NCBI GenBank assembly: GCA_009602725.1
Contig: WELB01000024.1
Location: 685,502-729,721, forward strand
From: Spirogloea muscicola
Taxonomy: Eukaryota > Streptophyta > Zygnematophyceae > Spirogloeales > Spirogloeaceae
Reading direction: 5' to 3'
Length of the DNA: 44,220 nucleotides
Positions 11,501 through 21,716 of this stretch are shown here, piece after piece. Under the pieces are notes generated by a model that made no database searches, was not told the origin of the DNA, and worked only from the letters and a program-made list of their open reading frames with translations. Position numbers and translations under genes: made by a program. How positions within the stretch are numbered: position 1 is the first letter of the stretch; the number at the start of each line of letters is the position of its first letter.

Positions 11501-12281
11501 GAGCTGTCCAGCCGTGTACCTGCTGAACAAGCCCTTCCTTGGAGAATGCTTTTATTTTAGAGGCCTTTTCGCACTGCTTAAAGCGCTCCATTTCCTGTTC
11601 AATCTGCTTCCGTGCGCTCTCGAGCTGGTCTGACAGCGCTATATCTTGAGTGGACAGCCATGTTCGGATCTGATCTCGATATCTGTCGACAGTATGGCCA
11701 CCGCACAGCCAGAGAGGATCTCTCCACTTCTAGGACTAGGTGACCACATGTATCGATGCTGGCGCGCTTTGCATTCAAGTTCCACGAGATCATGACTCTG
11801 GAGTACGACACAGTCGCTTGCAGAATGCACATGCACGTGCAAGAGGTCAAGGATGATGGTATGTTGGTTTATGGGTATGTCAGTCGACTACGAGTCCGTA
11901 AGACAATGTGCTCGTACCTCTGTAATTTCTTAAGCTCCTTCTTCAGCTCGTTTTCGAATTTGTCCTTCTTTGCTGCCTGCTAATTCAAAAAGTGTCAAGT
12001 CATGGAGGCGTCGTAGTCATACTCCAGCTGCGCTAACAGATGTACCTAATTCAACACGTCTGCATGCAAGCTGTTGACTCATGTGACAGATGACGAAGCG
12101 CAGGCGTGGCTTATTGCTTGACAAAGAGAGGAAGGTCTAATATGAGCTTGCTCGCAAGAAGCTTACTACGCACATTGGTGGCTTGGTCCATCTTCTCCCA
12201 AGTCCTGCCGAATTCGTCCAGCCCTTCTTGGACCTTCTTCAGGGTCCTCTCTACCTCCAGCTGCATCTTCTTGGTTCCCAT
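5584..12281 (-). CDS. NOT3: CCR4-NOT complex subunit 3 (NOT3/NOT5)
   Basis: This is a scaffold subunit of the CCR4-NOT deadenylase, which shortens mRNA poly(A) tails. The ATG is at 12281. The N-terminal coiled coil is spread over exons 12281-12174 ([20 protein letters not shown]), 11979-11918 ([15 protein letters not shown]), 11682-11520 ([19 protein letters not shown]), 11369-11313, 11179-11116, about 11010-10965 and about 10467-10434. Then come 10203-10114 ([25 protein letters not shown]) and 9845 onward ([11 protein letters not shown]). The middle (about 9.7-7.0 kb) is Ser/Thr/Gln-rich and only partly resolved. The C-terminal NOT box lies in an exon ending 6578 ([17 protein letters not shown]), 6258-6157 ([20 protein letters not shown]), 5951-5860 ([10 protein letters not shown]) and 5653-5584 ([10 protein letters not shown], stop TGA). 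An open frame appears to stop at 5856, but a GTAAGC donor just before it leads to the final exon in phase. Confidence 0.93.
10742..10813 (+). repeat. S-type 3' end inside a NOT3 intron
   Basis: A 5'-truncated S-type copy sits antisense in a NOT3 intron. It has TTTGGATATTGTGCATTC, the GGGCTGG/CCAGACC stem and GGGCGAGAAATTTCTTCC. It shares its leading block with the copy at 16172. Confidence 0.7.
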
Positions 12282-12600
12282 CGAGCAGGCGGGCTGCTCG
12301 GAAGGCGCCGGAGAAGTACGCAAGCAAGTGTGTTACAGTCTTTCCTGAGTATGAGCAGCTCCACAAGTGGCAGACGCAGCCGCAGCCGCAGCCGAATGGA
12401 GGAGCGCCGCATTCGTGTCCCTGCCACGCGCTAACAGGCAGGCCGGTGGTGGAAAGGAGGGCTGCGGAAGGGGCAGATTAAGGCCGCGGCTTTGGGGGAC
12501 GGCGCTGCTTGTCCTGTGCCTGCAGTTGAGACGTCGCCAACAGCAAATTCCCCGGCCGAGGGACCCCCTCTGCCCCTTAGACCCGGATAACGGCGACAGC
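12282..12600. promoter_or_regulatory. GC-rich upstream region of NOT3
   Basis: The sequence upstream of the NOT3 ATG rises in GC, like the regions before the other genes in the window. It presumably holds the 5' UTR and promoter. No specific element is recognised. Confidence 0.4.
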
Positions 12601-12602
12601 TA

Positions 12603-12830
12603 GCGGTCACGTTTTTGGGGCCCAATCTGGCGTGGCCAGACCGCGGTCTTGTGAGCCTCGCCCTCTCCACTCAGCAGCTGCAGGTGAGCGACAAGTAGAG
12701 ATCCGGAGAAGTTCAGGTCTGCAAGGTTGCAAACCTTGGAGCAGTTAATGGCTGCCTCGTAATCAGTGCCAACATACCCCAATGTCTCAGCAATCCAGCC
12801 CACAATACTCGTAGTACAACTTAGTCACAA
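12603..12830 (-). CDS. Unassigned exon-like open frame
   Basis: On the minus strand this stretch reads GWIAETLGYVGTDYEAA, then INCSKVCNLADLNFSG and SLLVAHLQLL. This is well-balanced composition, unlike incidental frames nearby. An apparent CACCTGCAG junction lies near 12680. I find no clear partner exons between 12.83 and 13.72 kb and do not recognise the family. It could be a lone exon, a decayed gene or part of the NOT3 upstream transcript. Confidence 0.3.
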
Positions 12831-13722
12831 GATACAGCTTCAAGGTGAGAGTACGTTGAGTGAAGATGCAGACGACAGTAAATCACTACCCTATAGCTGT
12901 AATCAGTTATTAGTATTGAGGCAGCATGCGAGCGGACATGTACATGCTGCAGGGCCAGTGATATGGCAGGGCACCGAGTGCCTCCAAAGTATGTGCATGC
13001 TACATGCAAAAGCAGACTACACGTGCAATAGCAATTGTTGCAGCACCTAATGGCGTGGCTGTTGACAGGGAACAAATGGCGCCACGATCACATGTGGCTA
13101 GAGTAGAGCATGCAGATAACCCAGGCCGCGTCAAGTAGTAACTATAGTTGCACAATTGAGCTTGGCTCTTGCTCTTGCCATATGTTAGCTTGTTGAGATA
13201 TCTGCGACATTCATTCCGACAGGTTCCCCACAGAGCTGGCAGGATACTAGCACATTGTTTCTGCCAGGTTTACTGGCATTAGTGGCAGAAGTGGCATGCT
13301 TGACAACACCCGCAATGCTGGCGATGCTGGCAATACCTGCCAGCAAGCACTGCCTAGCAAGCAGTCATTTGCTTATTTATTTAAGGCTGTCATCGTGGAC
13401 ATATTCAGAAGAACTCTGCACTGCAAGGCGATCTGGAATATTCCCTCTGCCCGGTTGCTATATACAATACTGGCCACTTGCTCATTCAGTTGGCGGTGAT
13501 GTTGCCTTGAGTGCTTATCCGTATCATGTCCTCCATGTCTCCAGTGCTGCAGCAGCCAATGAGGCATGCATGCATGAGCCAAGTCTCAGTCGTACACCAT
13601 TTGCTTACGTGCATATTTGGATGCACTTCCAAGTCCAGATTCAAAGTCAACAATCTAACAATCTTCTGATTATTGCCCTTCGCTTAATTGCGGAGCGATG
13701 CACATCTTGCGATACACCATGT
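12830..13722. other. Intergenic stretch, no supported gene
   Basis: There are only short frames. A 219-codon plus-strand frame beginning at 13255 runs antisense through the verified last exons of the TSJT1-like gene, so I treat it as incidental. Confidence 0.45.
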
Positions 13723-15669
13723 TTACCTGCTTGCACGAAAGAGGGTACCACAAAGCTGGCCATGGCTGTTGATACGATTCACTCCCTTCATTGGCTGCCC
13801 AAGCTTCACATAACTGCAGCATATGGGCAAGCTTGTCATTATTTGTGCCGGCCAGTCAGCAACCTGAACAATGTACAGGTCTGCATGTCAGCAAACCATC
13901 AGCATACCTTCTAACATGGCCATCTTCAGAAGTGCTATCTCCCTCAAAATAAGATCCTGCAGGAAACTCTGACGCAGCTCCGGGTCCTGAAGTGCACTCC
14001 TCGGAGAGTATACGCAAATTTGACGACAACAACAGAGCTCCTGCAAGCACAACCCAGCCACTTGAAAGGCTGCCACCTAGCTAATCACACCCCTGAAAAT
14101 GACAACTAAAAGTGGTAATGTATAAATCAGGACCGCTTGTGATCACTTCACATTTCCGCCCTTGCAACCAGAAACCCAGATCCAGTGTACTTCTGGCTTG
14201 TCACTGAAGTGGAAATGGGGTCCCAAGTCAGCCAAGCTTGAGCGTACCCAATGGGGAGCAGCCCCAGAAAAGGGGTGCTCCGGCTGATCTGGCAGCGAGT
14301 ACGTAGTTGCAGGATGCATCATAAAGAATGAACGAGTATTGGCCCTGCACCAGCAAGTCATTGTGTACGATGGTGGTGAGACCATAGCACCTCACATTGC
14401 TATGGACTTGCGTAAAGCCTGCAATTGGACACCTTAGATAAGTATATGCAGCATGTTGTGCCTTGGGAGTTGACTGCAACACTTGAGAAAGTTTCTTATT
14501 CAGCAATGACAGTTGCTTGTAGAGATTTGTAATGAATACTTGCCCTGATAGCGTCAAGACAAGTCTGTGGCTGAGCACTTTGATCACCATATGCATCAAC
14601 AAAGCCCTGCAGTACAAAGTGAGATTTACTACTGAGACAGACCTGCAAGGGATGAAGTGCGAATTACTCAATGCCAGTGCGATGTAGGTCTTGTTCAGAG
14701 CAGATGCTTCTCAACAGATGTTATACCTAGGCAGCGCTTCTGACCTTGCAGTACAAAGCCAGGAGGAGCTGAGCGCTCGTAGAGGTGAAAGTGCTGAAAG
14801 TATCAGTTGCTTGAAGACTAGCTGGTAGGAGGCCGTACAGGTCTCTCATCTCTTCGTCATTGTCTATCCTCCAGAACATTACAAGAAATGCTTTCTGCCC
14901 ATCCCTGCACCATCATAAAACGTGTTCATGAAGGCATGTCTAGAGTTCAAAAGCATGTGAACCCTGTGCATGCCAGCATAGAAGCGTACTTATGCAGAAA
15001 ACACATTTAGCTTGTCATGGTGCCTAGAAAGAGGTACTCATCAGATACAATAATTTAGTAGAGCGGTAAATCAGTATAGGCAGTGCAGATGAAGTGGCTA
15101 AGTTGGACGTACAGCGAATTGGTACATTCTGCGTAACTTACGCTCTTGTCAAGTCCATCGTAGGCAACAGCAGCTCCTCCAGCCATGAGGTCTACAACCT
15201 GATTATCACGCAGTTGCCTCAGGACATCAACCCCAGAACACATGAGGGTAGCTTGGTGGTGGTTGACAGAATCACCACAAAGCAACCAGCATCAATGATA
15301 GCACCAGCATTGCTGCTTCCAAATGTCAAACCTTCTTGTGCATGTGATCGGGAAGGCACATCCTCATTCTTCTCATGGTGTCCTGTACTACTTCATCACC
15401 ATCAAATCCCAGCCTGCATGTGAAATTTGCAAGACATTCCAACAATGTGATATTGTGCAGTAATCCACAGAACCACAGCAATGCTCGTTTGAAGTATCAG
15501 CCTTCTGTGAATCCAATGCCATCAGAACCACAGATATACATCAGAATATGCCACAGGTGAGGTCAATCAGTCTTGAGGTGTACCCAAAGTGACTGTCATC
15601 AGCTCCCGCTCCCCTTTTGTCCATAGCAGAAGGTGGTTGCACACACATATTTGAGATGACGGCGAACAT
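13723..15669 (-). CDS. TSJT1/AILP1-type glutamine-amidotransferase-like protein
   Basis: This belongs to the plant stem-specific TSJT1 / aluminium-induced AILP1 family, which has a class II glutamine-amidotransferase-like fold of unsettled biochemical role. The start at 15669 gives MFAVISNMCVQPPSAM; the family characteristically opens with a short MLA[IV]F-like segment. Later pieces read VDVLRQLRDNQVVDLMAGG, AVAYDGLDKS, IDNDEEMRDLYGL, QGQYSFILYDASCNYV, LAARSAGAPLFWGCSP, SDKPE, SEFPAGSYFEGDS and QPMKGVNRINSHGQLCG. The last exon 13813-13723 joins the previous one in phase and ends in TAA. The join between LFWGCSPLG and SDKPE near 14235 is not in frame with any GT-AG intron I can see. No neighbour hints at a role. 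Confidence 0.78.
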
Positions 15670-15980
15670 GGTGGAAGCTGTCAAAGCGTGCCAAATTTTG
15701 CGGGTTGACCAAGAGGTGCCAAGGAGGCAACAGAGTGCCAAGGCAGGGAGGTCCGGCAGTGCAAGCCTGGCCTGACAGCGAGTAAGCGCAGCGTCACAAT
15801 AGGCAGGCCCGCGGGCGCAAGCGGAGCGGGTAGAGCATCGACGCCCTTGGCGTGCCCGCAGCTCCTCCGCGTGCCGGGGGCGAGCAGCCCGGCGAGGCCT
15901 GGGAGCGGAGGTTGCTGCGTTTGTGCAGTGCGGAGGACTGCAGCAGCAGCGCCACCTCCCTTCGCACTCAGGCTCCCTCA
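15670..15980. promoter_or_regulatory. GC-rich upstream region of the TSJT1-like gene
   Basis: A GC island of about 200 bp lies directly upstream of the ATG at 15669. By analogy with the other genes here it is the probable promoter and 5' UTR. No defined element is recognised. Confidence 0.4.
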
Positions 15981-15983
15981 GAC

Positions 15984-16270
15984 TGTCCATTCCTTTGGGC
16001 TGGCCTTTCCCAGCCACCAGTCAATCTGGCCGCGCTTCTTTTTTTCCCTTGAGGAAACTCCGCAGCCGGCGCGGATTCCGTTGGGAAAAAGCTCCTTCCT
16101 TTAACAGCCTATTGTCCATTCTGTTTGGGCTGGCTTTGCTAGTCTAGATGCCTAGCTAGTGTTGGAGCTCTTTGGATATTGTCCATTCTTTTTTGGCTGG
16201 CTTCTGCCAGCCCCTCTCTTCTATGGGCGAGCTCATCTTCTTTGCTAGCCCCTCTTCTCTATGCAGCTCT
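15984..16270 (+). repeat. Cluster of truncated S-type 3' ends
   Basis: Three partial copies lie in tandem: 15984-16020 (GGGCTGGCCTTTCCCAGCC), about 16110-16145, and 16172-16242. The last begins TTTGGATATTGTCCATTC and has the GGCTGGC/GCCAGCC stem and GGGCGAGC. They appear to be nested, 5'-truncated insertions. Confidence 0.65.
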
Positions 16271-16280
16271 ACAAGCGGTA

Positions 16281-16550
16281 CAGGTCGAGTCGACATGGCC
16301 CCCGTCAGCACGGCTCCCCCCCGCTCTGTGGCGTTCTGTGGGGACCCACTTCCAGGAGCCCAGCATCTCTGATCTGCGGCTGCTTAGCAGGGGTTACTGA
16401 GTGTCTCGTAGCAGCTTTGTTTCTGTTAGTTAGCGCTTCCCCTGGCCCCCTTCTCGTACTCTGTTCATTCTTTTTCGGGCTGGTTATTCCAGCCCCTATT
16501 CTCAATGGGCGAGCACTTTCTTCTGTGGCACCTCCGGCCCTCCTAGTAAT
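16281..16550 (+). repeat. Composite repeat carrying an inserted S-type element
   Basis: Sequence on both sides matches the uninterrupted copy at 47-113. The insert 16333-16529 is an S-type element encoding GTHFQEPSIS then DLRLLSRGY and TGA (16371-16400), with its 3' UTR ending GAGCACTTTCTTC. It is bounded by the direct repeat TCTGTGGC at 16325-16332 and 16522-16529. The empty site at 88-95 has one TCTGTGGC. Confidence 0.8.
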
Positions 16551-16577
16551 AAGGAAAACGTGTGTATTAAGATAGGG

Positions 16578-16910
16578 TGCCTAGTATAGGGCGTCATTGC
16601 ATGTAGCCAAATTCTTTGCGCTGCATTCTTTGCACTTTCTGCATTTTCTGCCTGAACAATGTATTGGCTTGAATTGGCATCGCTTCAATTCCATGCGCAC
16701 CGCGCGCCTTCCCTCTGTGCGCAAGCCTTTTCCTTCTGTTCATTCTTTTTCGGGCTGGTTGTTCCTATTCTCAATGGGCGAGCACTTTCTTCTTCTTTTC
16801 CTTCTTCAACTGGCCACCCTTTCATTCTCATGCGCAACGCTCTCCACTCTTGGAAGAAAGCGCGCGGTGCGCATGGAATTGGAAGAGAGGCCAATTCAAG
16901 CCTTACAAGA
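16578..16910 (+). repeat. T-motif repeat with inverted partner
   Basis: Bases 16578-16715 repeat 108-245. Arms 16666-16710 and 16858-16902 are inverted copies of one T-motif of about 45 bp (GGCTTGAATTGGC then AATTCCATGCGCACCGCGCG). An S-type 3' end sits between them at about 16736-16795. The layout suggests two insertions in opposite orientation or a foldback element. Confidence 0.65.
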
Positions 16911-16962
16911 GTCCCCTAATAATAAAAAACAGTGGGAAATGAGCTGGCTAAGGTTGGCACAA

Positions 16963-16983
16963 ATATCCTCGAGTGAGCACATA
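16963..16983 (-). repeat. Retroelement C-terminal motif without stop
   Basis: The minus strand reads YVLTRGY, continuing into LCQP without a stop. It is a decayed relative of the ten stop-ending copies. Confidence 0.4.
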
Positions 16984-17099
16984 ACTGGCGACCCCGAGCT
17001 CGGGCGCCTCGTGGGGATTTGGCGCAGCCGACGTGGCGGGCGGCCGGGATTGGCAGCCGCCCACGTGCTGCGGCGGGCCCATGCCTCTGGTTGCGTCTA

Positions 17100-17984
17100 G
17101 GCCAAACGCCACAATATCCGGCCCCACCCCCATTTCCGCCTACACGTCCTTCTCCCGTTCAAAAGCCATAGCTCTGCTAATGAAAGGCAATGGCTGTGTC
17201 TGGATTTAGGCTTATCATGCCCCGGCTTCCAAAGCGGAGCTGTCGAGAGGGAGCTGTAGAGTCCTCAATCGGGCTTCTGCATTTTCTCCCGAGGACCAGC
17301 ATTCCACCCTCGTCAGCAGCCCAGATGCAGATCTGCTCATTGTGGCACACAGAGATCAGACACTCAGATACACCGACAGCTGAGGCTCCGCCCTCAGTCA
17401 GCCACACAGCCACACAGTCGCACAGTACACAGTCACACAGACGGCACAGGCTCCGCTCTCGATCAGAAATCAGCCACAAGGTCACACAGACAGCACAGGC
17501 TCCGCCCTCACTCCGTGGGTGGCTGCTATTGCTAGAGCGACGGGAGCAACAGCGTGATCGCCTCAGATCCACATCTGAGAACGAAGCCCGATGTGCCAGG
17601 GCACCCCTCCTAACAGGGAGCGCTCCCATCGCCCACAAGGCTGAGTCAGATGGTCATCCAGCCCTGGCTGGATGACCATCCGCTGATTCACATAATCCCG
17701 CAGAATGGTTCCCCGGCCCAAACTGCTGAATCACCTACATGCAACATCCTCAACACAATTACTCCCGCCTTCAGCCTCCATGGCAGGCGCCCCTACCGCC
17801 GCCAAACACCCGACGTACCATACTTGACAGGATAAGAAGAGGCCAGCTCGTCCAGCAACTGCTGCTGTCTAGGCTATCAGAGGCAGGCAGATGATGGGCC
17901 AAGCTTCAAATGCTCCTTCATTGCCCCCTAGCCTAGGGAACTGCCTGGTCCCAGGAGACCAAATAAGGTGGGCAACATTGAGAT
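17100..17984. other. Low-complexity stretch with palindrome, no gene recognised
   Basis: Bases 17390-17515 contain imperfect direct repeats of CACACAG and of GGCTCCGCCCTC/GGCTCCGCTCTC. Frames of about 150-160 codons run on both strands and are explained by this repetition. A near-perfect palindrome lies at 17649-17680. Confidence 0.4.
17649..17680. repeat. Perfect 15-bp inverted repeat with 2-nt spacer
   Basis: GATGGTCATCCAGCC at 17649-17663 is the exact reverse complement of 17666-17680, separated by CT. It could extrude as a cruciform or be the footprint of a foldback element. It is not part of a recognised gene. Confidence 0.85.
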
Positions 17985-20862
17985 CTACATGGTGGTGGTG
18001 CCTCGTCTTTCGGGCTTGTTGGAGTTGATGAGGGCACTCACTTTCTCTAATGCCTGTCACAGGAGGAGCTAATGTCAAGAGGTCATCTAATAAAGGATAT
18101 GGCACGGCGAAGACTGAGCAACCATATGCAATCTATCGATGTGAGAGAGAACATAACAGGAACAGAAACTAAACAGGAAAGATGTCTTGGATGTTGAACT
18201 GGTCGGAGATTACTTATAAGTACCTCCAATGCCACTGCTCCAGAGTTGACAGAAGACAAGCTTTCCAAACCCAGCGAGGTTGCCAAATCTGCAGCAAGTT
18301 TTGCCTGTGACTACTTATCAAAAGGCATGGCACATGCTCTTTGCTCCACCTTCGTGAGCTTCTTAATGCTTGGGAATGAGGAGCAACTCCGTTGAAGAGA
18401 TCCGACTTTCTGCTGAGTGTGATGACGTTCAGCTGCTCTGCTGTTACTAGAGAGAGACTGGATTTGGCTGAAGCTCATGACCAGGAGAGCGACCCTACCC
18501 TCCAATCTGAGTGTAGCATCTGCTTGTGCGTACATATCCCGGCGATCACACAGGAGCTGGTTCAATCTTTGCAACAACTGCAGCAAGATAAGTTAGCAAC
18601 AGCAGATTAGTAGGGACCCACAAGAGTGAGCTCCTATTACAGAGCCTCTTAAGTGAGCCTTTTGAGGGCCCTAGCCTGCAACTACAAAAGGCCGCGCACC
18701 TTAGAGTGCTCTTCAACCTCTGTGGTTTCTCCAGAGCTCAGTAATGGACGTGACTTAGTCCCAGCAGATAGCAGACGATCAGCAAGAGCACCTACAGGAA
18801 CATCGAGCCATACTGTGATATGGTCTCTCATTTTTGACCTGCAAGCGTAATTGCTTCCTGTTAAGTTGTGCTTGCATATCTAAGTCAGCGAGAATGACCA
18901 CAGTTTGAACAAGCATGAAGAAGATGCACTCCTGATTTTCTAGTCTTGTCGAATTTGCAACCTTCTAAAAGTTGCGGCGATCATTGGCCTTGCTGATACT
19001 GACCAGTTAGTTGGGCGCGTCACTGCACCACCACCAGTTGCAACCACAAGCCGGCCGTTCGACGAAAGCTCTGCAATTACTTTGCTCTGCACAGACATGA
19101 ACGGTGACACGGCTGTGGAAGGCCAGCAATAAGCAAATGAGGTGAGCCTGCTGTGTTTCACTACAGCGGATTGAGAACTGAGATTATTAGATTGATTACT
19201 CTGATGTTTCCAGCATAGATTGGATAGTTTCTATAGTAGTGGTAGTGGTTCTATTAGTGATTCTCTATCACAAGTGGCGACCTGCTAGCTTGTAGAAGTA
19301 TTGGGGTGAAGCTTCAAATTAGTCATTGTCGTTGCACCACACCAGAGTACTGATGAAGCTTGCAAGCTCTACGAGCGAGATATGTATGCTTCAGACGCTT
19401 GAAAGCTTGCAAGAGCCAGATGTGTGAGGAAGTGGGGGCAGTAAGGACCTCAAGTTGTCGAAAGACCTCCTCTCCGCACTCAGCAAAGATCTCAGCAACA
19501 GATGCTCCACCTGCTACTTGTACTACCACCTGGTCACTGATATTATATCAGACTTGATGTGAGACCTTGATGATTGTAGTGACAAGATGGATTCATCTAT
19601 GTCAAAGCTGGGTCCACAAGCCATCACTCTTGTGCCCGCAACTATGCACAACAACCTGTTGCATGTCTTATGATGGACTCTTAGTATCAGCAGGGCCACG
19701 GGCTGTCACAGCTATTAGGCAGCCATCACATCTACAGTAGTGCACTATGCTGCTGCTTCACTTGTGGTTGCAGAACTGGCTAGTACCAGTCAAGAAAGGA
19801 GTAGTGTAGAGCATCCGCAAGAATTCTTCCAACAGTGGTCTTACCGCTGCCCATCATGCCTGCATTTGCCCAAATGGTTCGAACAAAGTCAAAATAGCTA
19901 TGTCTTCTTCGACCACAGACATGCCTCTGCACACACAGGCTGCCTGTCCAACAACATCCACACACACTAAATACGTTGTCTATCAGTGCATGTAGATTCA
20001 AGTTTTGTCAAGTGAGCTGCAATCACCGAGCCCGCGGTTTCATCGCATCACTGACCAACAAGGAAGATGCTAGTTCCCCTCAAGTCACCCACAACTTCCG
20101 CTGCCTTCCTCTGCAACAGCACCAAGGCATACCATATAACCTTGACCTTTACATCACAGATCAACTCTGATATTGGAATGCCAGTAGCGGAACAGTCAAT
20201 GACGAGACCAGTGTAAACTTCCAGTTCAAAAAGCACTCCCGTGACTTGTAGAGTGGGTGACTCGCTCAGTAAGCAGCATTCTGTATGTTGAGAGACTCGT
20301 GGACTGACACGGAATGTTGAGCATTAAAGCTCAGTAGACAAGGCGGGAGAGAACTGCTGGACGTCAGGCTCGCGCAGGACCTCAGTTTGGAACAATGAGC
20401 AAGGTTGTTAGTTTGGAACAATGAGCAAGGTTGTTACCTGTAATGCTGAAGTCTCCTCCTCTGACAGTGAGTTCGCCTGCTGATTGTTTCCAATAACTGC
20501 CAAGCGAACAGAAACACTGATATTCCACGTTTGTCTCGACTGCTGGGAAACTCTACTTACTTCAGTGTGCACTGAAGCTCCCGGACCGGGGGTTAGTGAA
20601 CAAAAAGGGCACGTGCGCATCCTCCCGACCGTCCACAGTACGTACCAAAGCAGCCGTCCCGTTGCTGCTGCCGCCGCCTACGGAAAGGCCGTTGCGCATT
20701 ACGGCGCAGGGGGCTCGGGCACCTTACGAGAGAGCTCGACGGCCACTGCTGGGGTGGTGGTACCTCCAGAGCAACATTTGCAAGGCCGGCTGCAGCGGGA
20801 CAGCGTCGGAGCTCGTGCGGCGTCGCACAGCAGGCGGCTCCGAGGAGGGAGAGTGCGGCCAT
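17985..20862 (-). CDS. SK: Shikimate kinase, plastid
   Basis: It phosphorylates shikimate to shikimate 3-phosphate, the fifth step of the chorismate pathway, in the plastid. Exon 1 (20862-20646) begins MAALSLLGAACCA and looks like a transit peptide. Exon 2 is 20550-20438. The kinase domain reads RKAAEVVGDLRGTSIFLVG, then Walker A GMMGSGKTTVGRILADAL, substrate-binding FLDCD, GGASVAEIFAECGEEVFR, SSNGRLVVATGGGAVTRP, HITVWLDVP, lid motif SRPLL, and DRRDMYAQADATLRLE. The last exon joins in phase as ALEKVSALINSN and ends TAG at 17985-17987. All key motifs (P-loop Lys, DxD-like DCD, GGGA, RPLL, lid-side Arg) are present. An N-terminal segment (VLFELEVYTGLVIDCSA) before the kinase domain is not a standard part of the family and could be a longer targeting or linker region. 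Confidence 0.92.
20384..20435. repeat. 26-bp tandem duplication beside a splice donor
   Basis: The unit AGTTTGGAACAATGAGCAAG plus GTTGTT is present twice without mismatch (20384-20409, 20410-20435). On the minus strand it begins right after the GT donor that follows shikimate kinase exon 2 (ending 20438). Confidence 0.85.
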
Positions 20863-21700
20863 GGCTGCGCCTGGCGCGCCAAGCGCAGCCTCGTCCCGGG
20901 GGCGCAGCCAGAGAGGCGCGCGAGCGCGGCAAGCGGGCCTCGGGCTGGCGGACGTCGCCTCAAGGAGTTCAGGTGTAGCCTTAAACCCAGCTCATACCCC
21001 CAAACCCCCCTTCAAGCCTTAAACCCCACCCCACCATTCACCCAGCTGGCCCAGCTGAACGTGCGCAGCAGCCGATCCTCGCCCGCTGCGCAGCGACGGT
21101 GCCAGTCCGCCCCGCCGCGCCGCCCCCTTCTCGGTCTCGCGCTTGCCCGCCGCCAGGACAGCCGCCAGCCTCCACGCGAGAGCGGCGGGACGGACGTCGC
21201 GCCTGCTGGTGCACCTTCTGGCAGCGCACGGGCCTCGGTTCCGACGCCGCTGCCACAGGGAAAGGCTGTGAAGGATTGCGGCGTCAGGCGGCACAGTGGG
21301 CGTGGCGTGTGCCCGCTGTGCCATCTGCCTTCGGGTCAAGACGCCTGCGCGGCCCCCTCCGCTCGAGACGAGCTTGACTGGCTGGTGCCGTCGCCTGGGC
21401 CAGCAGCCATGTATGGAGTGCTGGCTGGGGCCACGCTCGGTGAAAGGGCAGGGGCGCTGCTGGAGCCCGAGGGCCGACCGGCGCACCTCGTCAAGCGGCA
21501 AGGCCCCAGTGGCTGGCCAGCGCGATGGAGCGTGGCTGCGCCTCCCGCTCCCGCCGGTGTACGGTGTGCGAGGCATGGGGGCATCCTTCGCCGCGCAGGT
21601 TATTGGCAACCGAGTCTCTGGCCGGCACTACGTCGTGGTGCACGTTTGCCGGCTTTCTCTTTCGCCTCGCTTTCTCGCGGGTGCGGCCCATATCGTCGGA
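20863..21700. promoter_or_regulatory. GC-rich divergent promoter region, SK and RsmD
   Basis: A CpG-rich island of about 0.8 kb separates the start of shikimate kinase (minus) from the first identified exon of RsmD (plus). The long frames crossing it, including one of 382 codons from 20596, are Arg/Ala/Pro-rich, run antisense through the SK transit-peptide exon and match nothing. The first exon of RsmD probably lies in this island. Confidence 0.5.
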
Positions 21701-21716
21701 AGGGGCCGTCGTCTGA

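Noticed and set aside
13255-13914. 219-codon plus-strand open frame
   Set aside because: It overlaps in antisense the last exons of the TSJT1-like gene, which are supported by conserved residues and matching intron phases.
17390-17515. CRISPR-like or satellite array
   Set aside because: The repeats are short, imperfect and irregularly spaced simple sequence, with no direct-repeat/spacer pattern.
17985-20862. Catalytically dead shikimate-kinase-like (SKL) protein
   Set aside because: The P-loop lysine, DCD, GGGA and RPLL motifs are all intact, so an active shikimate kinase is the simpler call.
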